From: Streptomyces sp. NRRL F-6131
GTDB lineage: Bacteria > Actinomycetota > Actinomycetes > Streptomycetales > Streptomycetaceae
NCBI GenBank assembly: GCA_000719695.1
Contig: JOHN01000103.1
Location: 1 to 15,901, forward strand
Direction of reading: 5' to 3'
DNA length: 15,901 bases
Shown here piece after piece: positions 12,179 to 15,901 of this stretch (positions are counted from its first letter, which is position 1; every line of letters starts with the position of its first letter). The notes beneath the pieces are model-generated. The model made no database searches and had not been told where the DNA came from. It saw nothing but the letters and a program-made list of their open reading frames with translations. The position numbers were made by a program, and so were the translations under genes.

Positions 12179-13924
12179 GTGTTGGACGAGATGCGGATAC
12201 GGGATCTTGGGGTCATCGACGACGCGGTTGTCGAACTCGCCCCCGGCTTCACCGCGGTGACCGGCGAGACCGGAGCCGGCAAGACCATGGTGGTGACCAG
12301 CCTCGGCCTGCTGCTCGGCGGCCGCGCCGACCCCGGGCTGGTGCGCAACGGCAGCGACCGCGCGGTGGTCGAGGGCCGTCTCCAACTGCCCCCCGGCTCG
12401 CCGGTGGCCGCGCGCGCCGCCGAGGCCGGCGCCGAGCTCGACGACGGCGCCCTGCTGATCAGCCGGACCGTCTCCGCCGAGGGCCGCTCCCGCGCCCACG
12501 TCGGCGGCCGCTCCGTGCCGGTCGGCCTGCTCGCCGAGCTCGGCGAGGACCTCGTCGCCGTGCACGGCCAGACCGACCAGCAGCGGCTGCTGCGCCCGGC
12601 CCGCCAGCGCGGCGCCCTCGACCGGTACGCGGGCGACTCCGTCGCCGAGCCGCTGGCCCGCTACCGCGAGGTCTACCGGCGGCTGCGCGAGGTCTCCGCG
12701 ACCCTGGAGGAGCTGACCACCCGGGCCCGCGAGCGCGCCCAGGAGGCCGACCTGCTGCGGTTCGGCCTCGACGAGGTCGCCGCCGCCGAACCGGTGGCCG
12801 GCGAGGACACGGAGCTGTCCGCCGAGGCCGAGCGGCTCGGTCACGCCGACGCGCTCTCCTCCGCCGCGACCCTCGCGCACGCCGCGCTGGCCGGCGACCC
12901 GGCCGACCCGGAGGCGCTGGACGCGGGCACCCTGCTCGCCCAGGCCCGCCGCGCGCTGGACGCCGTCCGCCACCACGACGAGCGGCTCGCCGGCCTCGCC
13001 GACCGGCTCAACGAGGTCGGCTACCTGCTCGCCGACGTGGCCGGCGACCTGGCCGGCTACGCCGACGACCTGGACGCCGACCCGGTCCGCCTCGCCGCCG
13101 TCGAGGACCGCCGGGCCGTGCTGGCCCAGCTGCTGCGCAAGTACGGCGGCCCGGAGAACACGCTGGCCGAGGTGATCGCCTGGGCCGAGAGCGGCGCCGC
13201 GCGGCTCGCCGAGCTCGACGGCGACGACGACCGGATCGACGAGCTCGGCGCCCGGGAGACCGAGCTGCGCGCCGACCTGGCCGACCTCGCGGCCGAGGTC
13301 TCGGCCGCCCGGCAGGCCGCCGCCGGGCGCTTCGCGGAGGCCGTCTCCGCCGAACTTGCCGAGCTGGCCATGCCGCACGCCCGGGTCACCTTCGCGCTCA
13401 GCCAGGTGGACGACCTGTCCGGGATCGAGATCGAGGGCCGGACCGTCGCCTACGGTCCGCACGGCGTCGACGAGGTCGAGGTGCTGCTCGCCCCGCACCC
13501 CGGCGCCCAGCCCCGGCCGATCGCCAAGGGCGCCTCGGGCGGTGAGCTGTCCCGGGTGATGCTCGCCGTCGAGGTGGTCTTCGCCGGCGCCGACCCCGTC
13601 CCCACCTATCTGTTCGACGAGGTGGACGCCGGTGTCGGCGGCAAGGCGGCGGTCGAGATCGGCCGCCGGCTCGCCAAGCTGGCCGAGAGCGCCCAGGTCG
13701 TCGTGGTCACCCACCTGCCGCAGGTGGCGGCCTTCGCCGACCGCCACCTGGTGGTGGAGAAGACCAACGACGGCACCGTGACCCGCAGTGGCGTCAAGGT
13801 GCTGAACGACGAGGAGCGGGTGCGCGAGCTCTCCCGGATGCTGGCCGGCCTGGAGGACTCCGAGCTCGGCCGGGCGCACGCGGAGGAGTTGCTCGCCGCG
13901 GCCCGCGCCCCCCGCCACCGCTGA
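12179..13924 (+). CDS. recN: DNA repair protein RecN (SMC-like ATPase)
   Basis: A 581-residue SMC-like ATPase that acts at DNA double-strand breaks in recombinational repair. Walker A GETGAGKT is at 29-36, the Q-loop region VHGQTDQQ near 128-135, the ABC signature SGGELSR at 453-459, and Walker B YLFDEVD with D480/E481, followed by VTHLPQVAA. The middle (~165-400) is charged and helical, fitting the coiled-coil arms. Length is normal. The start is GTG 12179 (VLDEMRIRDLG), matching the usual RecN N-terminus. The frame stays open upstream, but that part is non-family sequence and a -10-like TAAGGT precedes the GTG by seven bases. TTG 12182 and ATG 12191 are less likely alternatives. Confidence 0.96.
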   Translation: MLDEMRIRDLGVIDDAVVELAPGFTAVTGETGAGKTMVVTSLGLLLGGRADPGLVRNGSDRAVVEGRLQLPPGSPVAARAAEAGAELDDGALLISRTVSAEGRSRAHVGGRSVPVGLLAELGEDLVAVHGQTDQQRLLRPARQRGALDRYAGDSVAEPLARYREVYRRLREVSATLEELTTRARERAQEADLLRFGLDEVAAAEPVAGEDTELSAEAERLGHADALSSAATLAHAALAGDPADPEALDAGTLLAQARRALDAVRHHDERLAGLADRLNEVGYLLADVAGDLAGYADDLDADPVRLAAVEDRRAVLAQLLRKYGGPENTLAEVIAWAESGAARLAELDGDDDRIDELGARETELRADLADLAAEVSAARQAAAGRFAEAVSAELAELAMPHARVTFALSQVDDLSGIEIEGRTVAYGPHGVDEVEVLLAPHPGAQPRPIAKGASGGELSRVMLAVEVVFAGADPVPTYLFDEVDAGVGGKAAVEIGRRLAKLAESAQVVVVTHLPQVAAFADRHLVVEKTNDGTVTRSGVKVLNDEERVRELSRMLAGLEDSELGRAHAEELLAAARAPRHR

Positions 13925-13929
13925 CGCCG

Positions 13930-13994
13930 GGCGGCCCTCGCGGACCGGCCACGACGCGCCCCGCCGGGGGCGCCGACTGTCCAAGAGGGCCGCC
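13930..13994 (+). terminator. Nested inverted repeats downstream of recN
   Basis: The outer arms GGCGGCCCTC (13930-13939) and GAGGGCCGCC (13985-13994) are perfect complements over 10 bp. Inside lies a second perfect hairpin, GCGCCCC (13956-13962) with GGGGCGC (13967-13973), loop GCCG. The structure begins six bases after the recN stop. It may be a recN terminator; there is no T-tract. The rest of the gap up to 14090 shows no clear promoter. Confidence 0.55.
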
Positions 13995-14090
13995 GACCTG
14001 GCATGGTGGCGGCTGGACACTGGCCCTTCCTGTCCCGAGCGCCGCCGGCGGGAAACCCCCGACCGGGGCGCGCGTAGCTGATCGAGTCGG

Positions 14091-15272
14091 ATGCGAGACG
14101 ACGTGGACCATTCCGCCGCCCGGGCTGCCGCGGCCATCCCCGAACCGGGGCAGCTGCACGTGGTGCTCGTCCTGGCCGCCAGTAGCGGCGGCATCGGTGC
14201 GCACGTGCGCTCCCTGGCACAGGGCCTGGTCGCGCACGGAGTGACCGTCACGGTGTGCGCCCCCGCCGGCACCGACGCGCTGTTCGGCTTCTCCCGCACC
14301 GGCGCGCGGTTCCACCTGGTCGACATCACCCCCACCGCGGGCGCCCGCAGCGACGCCACCGCGATCGGCGAGCTGCGCCGCGCCTTCACCGGCGCCGACG
14401 TGGTGCACGCCCACGGCCTGCGCGCGGCGCTGCTGTCCGACCTCGCGCTGCGCACCGCCGGCCGCTTCCCGGGCCTGCGCCCGGAGACGCCGCTGGTGGT
14501 CACCTCGCACCACGCGCTGCTGGCGACCGGCATGGAGCGCCGCCTCCAGCGGCTGATGGAGCGCCGGGTGGCGCGGTCCGCCGACCTCGTCCTCGGCGCC
14601 TCCTCCGACCTGGTGGCCCGGGCCCGCGAACTCGGCGCCACCGACGCCCGGCTCGGCCCGGTCGCGGCCCCGCCGATGCCCGAGCGGCGGCTGGCGCGGG
14701 ACCGGGCCAGGGCGGCGCTGCTCGGCGACGGACCGGACCGCCCGCTGGTCCTCGCGGTGGGCCGGGTCGTCCCGCAGAAGGCCTTCGGGCTGCTGCTGGA
14801 CGCGACCCGCGAGCTGGCCGCCCTGGACCCGGAGCCGCTGCTGCTGCTCGCCGGGGACGGACCGGAGGCCGCCGGGCTGCGCGAGCGGGTGGCCGCCGAG
14901 AAGCTGCCGGCCCGACTGCTCGGCCACCGCACCGACGTGCCCGACCTGCTGGCCGCCGCCGACGTGCTGGTGGTCTCCAGCCGCTGGGAGGCCCGCTCCC
15001 TGGTGGTTCAGGAGGCGATGCGGGCCGGTGTCCCGGTGGTCGCCACGGCCGTCGGCGGCATCCCCGAACTGGTCGGCGACGCCGCCGTGCTGGTCCCGCC
15101 CGGGGACGCGGCGGCGCTCGGCCGGGCGGTGCGCGCGCTGCTGGCCGACCCGGAGCGCCGCGAGCGCCTGGTGGCCGCCGGCCGGCAGCAGGCGCGGACC
15201 TGGCCGGACGAGGCCGCCACCGTCGCCCAGGTCCTCAGCACCTACGACGAGCTGGTGCAGCGCAACCGGTGA
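14091..15272 (+). CDS. Glycosyltransferase family 4-type protein
   Basis: A 393-residue GT-B fold glycosyltransferase, probably cytoplasmic and using a nucleotide-sugar donor. The N-terminal domain has the glycine-rich SSGGIGAHVRSLAQGL (31-46) and VVHAHGLRAALLS (104-116). The C-terminal GT1/GT4 domain has LAVGRVVPQKAFGLLLDA (~221-238), then LLGHRTDVPDLLAAADVLV, and the EX7E motif E300/E308 (WEARSLVVQEA) followed by GVPVVATAVGGIPELV. Acceptor and product are unknown; the neighbouring GH15 gene hints at carbohydrate metabolism but is on the other strand. ATG 14091 has no good Shine-Dalgarno; GTG 14103 is an alternative. The stop lies only 19 bases from that of the convergent GH15 gene. Confidence 0.9.
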   Translation: MRDDVDHSAARAAAAIPEPGQLHVVLVLAASSGGIGAHVRSLAQGLVAHGVTVTVCAPAGTDALFGFSRTGARFHLVDITPTAGARSDATAIGELRRAFTGADVVHAHGLRAALLSDLALRTAGRFPGLRPETPLVVTSHHALLATGMERRLQRLMERRVARSADLVLGASSDLVARARELGATDARLGPVAAPPMPERRLARDRARAALLGDGPDRPLVLAVGRVVPQKAFGLLLDATRELAALDPEPLLLLAGDGPEAAGLRERVAAEKLPARLLGHRTDVPDLLAAADVLVVSSRWEARSLVVQEAMRAGVPVVATAVGGIPELVGDAAVLVPPGDAAALGRAVRALLADPERRERLVAAGRQQARTWPDEAATVAQVLSTYDELVQRNR

Positions 15273-15291
15273 ACGCGACGGTGGCGGCGGG

Positions 15292-15901
15292 TCAGACGGT
15301 GGCCTGCTCGCCGGTCCGCTCGGCGGCCGGACCCTCCGGCTGGGCCGACAGGTAGGCGCCGCCGCAGGCGGTGAGGCGCAGCGCGGTGTCGATCAGCGGG
15401 ACGTGGCTGAACGCCTGCGGGAAGTTGCCGACCTGGCGCTTGAGCCGCGGGTCCCACTCCTCGGCGAGCAGCCCGAGGTCGTTGCGCAGCGACAGCAGCC
15501 GGTCGAACAGCTCCCGGGCCTCCTGCACCCGGCCGATCATGGCGAGGTCGTCGGCCAGCCAGAACGAGCAGGCCAGGAAGGCGCCCTCGTGGCCGGAGAG
15601 GCCGTCCACGTTGTTGCCGGTCTCGTCGTGGGTCGGGTAGCGCAGCACGAAGCCGTCCTCGGTGGACAGTTCGCGCTGGATCGCCTCGATGGTGCCGATG
15701 ACGCGCTTGTCGTCCGGCGGCAGGAAGCCGACCTGGGGGATCAGCAGCAGCGAGGCGTCCAGCTCCTTGCCGCCGTAGTACTGGGTGAAGGTGTTGCGGC
15801 CCGGGTCGTAGCCCTTCTCGCAGACGTCCCGGTGGATGGTGTCGCGCAGCTCGCGCCAGCGCTCCAGGTGGCCGCCGGACGGGGCGTCCTCGGGGGTCTG
15901 C
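15292..15901 (-). CDS. Glycoside hydrolase family 15 protein (trehalase/glucoamylase type), C-terminal part
   Basis: The last ~202 residues of a minus-strand gene whose start lies beyond the right edge; the frame is open to base 15901. The sequence carries bacterial GH15 blocks: RDTIHRDVCEKGYD, NTFTQYYGGKELDASLLLIP, VGFLPPDDKRVIGTI, DGLSGHEGAFLACSFWLADDL and NDLGLLAEEWDP, then GNFPQAFSHVPLI. The EE before WDP corresponds to the region of the GH15 general-base glutamate. Actinobacterial members of this type include trehalases and alpha-glucan glucohydrolases; which one applies cannot be settled from the C-terminus. The tail after ~TACGG is Ala/Glu/Pro-rich. It converges with the glycosyltransferase gene, with no room for a separate terminator. 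Confidence 0.93.
   Translation of the reverse strand, partial: QTPEDAPSGGHLERWRELRDTIHRDVCEKGYDPGRNTFTQYYGGKELDASLLLIPQVGFLPPDDKRVIGTIEAIQRELSTEDGFVLRYPTHDETGNNVDGLSGHEGAFLACSFWLADDLAMIGRVQEARELFDRLLSLRNDLGLLAEEWDPRLKRQVGNFPQAFSHVPLIDTALRLTACGGAYLSAQPEGPAAERTGEQATV

Noticed and set aside
11990..12200. SOS (LexA) box upstream of recN
   Set aside because: I looked for GAAC-N4-GTTC in the gap and found none; GAAC and GTTC occur singly but not in the required spacing.
11087..14932. Very long minus-strand frame opposite recN and the glycosyltransferase gene
   Set aside because: It is antisense to clearly recognisable recN and glycosyltransferase sequences and has no domain of its own; stop-free antisense frames are common at this GC content.

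Overview
The window looks like chromosomal DNA from a high-GC actinomycete, most likely Streptomycetaceae (Streptomyces or Kitasatospora). Codon third positions are almost all G or C, GTG and TTG starts occur, and the 5S rRNA end and protein families are of actinobacterial type. Gene order here overlaps the cluster TPR protein - HAD phosphatase - small protein - tlyA - NAD kinase - recN that is known from mycobacteria (Rv1691 to Rv1696).

Layout. Positions 1-142 hold the 3' part of a 5S rRNA gene and a strong terminator, so an rRNA operon ends here. Next on the plus strand is a 745-residue protein (320-2557) with three parts: about 440 residues of Arg/Asp/Gly repeats, a TPR-like helical part and an acidic tail. 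A long hairpin separates it from a convergent DUF1015 gene (2680-4050, minus). Divergent from that are a small TPR protein (4144-4740) and a HAD-IIA phosphatase (4909-5952). An 80-bp stretch of eight 10-bp tandem units and a seven-codon leader ORF lie between these two.

A convergent SCP2-domain gene (6016-6363, minus) interrupts the cluster. It is followed by a plus-strand run: a helical protein with a histone-H1-like Lys/Ala tail (6549-7427), an overlapping 73-residue protein (7420-7641), tlyA (7681-8493) and NAD kinase (8586-9488). A MocR-type regulator (9543-11081, minus) and a divergent YczE-type membrane protein (11216-11989) sit between NAD kinase and recN (12179-13924). The window ends with a family-4-type glycosyltransferase (14091-15272) and, convergent with it, the C-terminal third of a GH15 trehalase/glucoamylase-type enzyme that runs off the right edge.

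Functionally the core is housekeeping: rRNA, rRNA 2'-O-methylation (TlyA), NADP supply (NAD kinase), DNA break repair (RecN) and phosphatase turnover. The less ordinary parts are the Arg/Asp/Gly repeat protein beside the rRNA operon, the H1-tailed protein, the 10-bp repeat with its leader ORF, and the MocR/YczE pair placed inside the nadK-recN neighbourhood. I saw no CRISPR array, insertion sequence, prophage gene, tRNA gene or origin.
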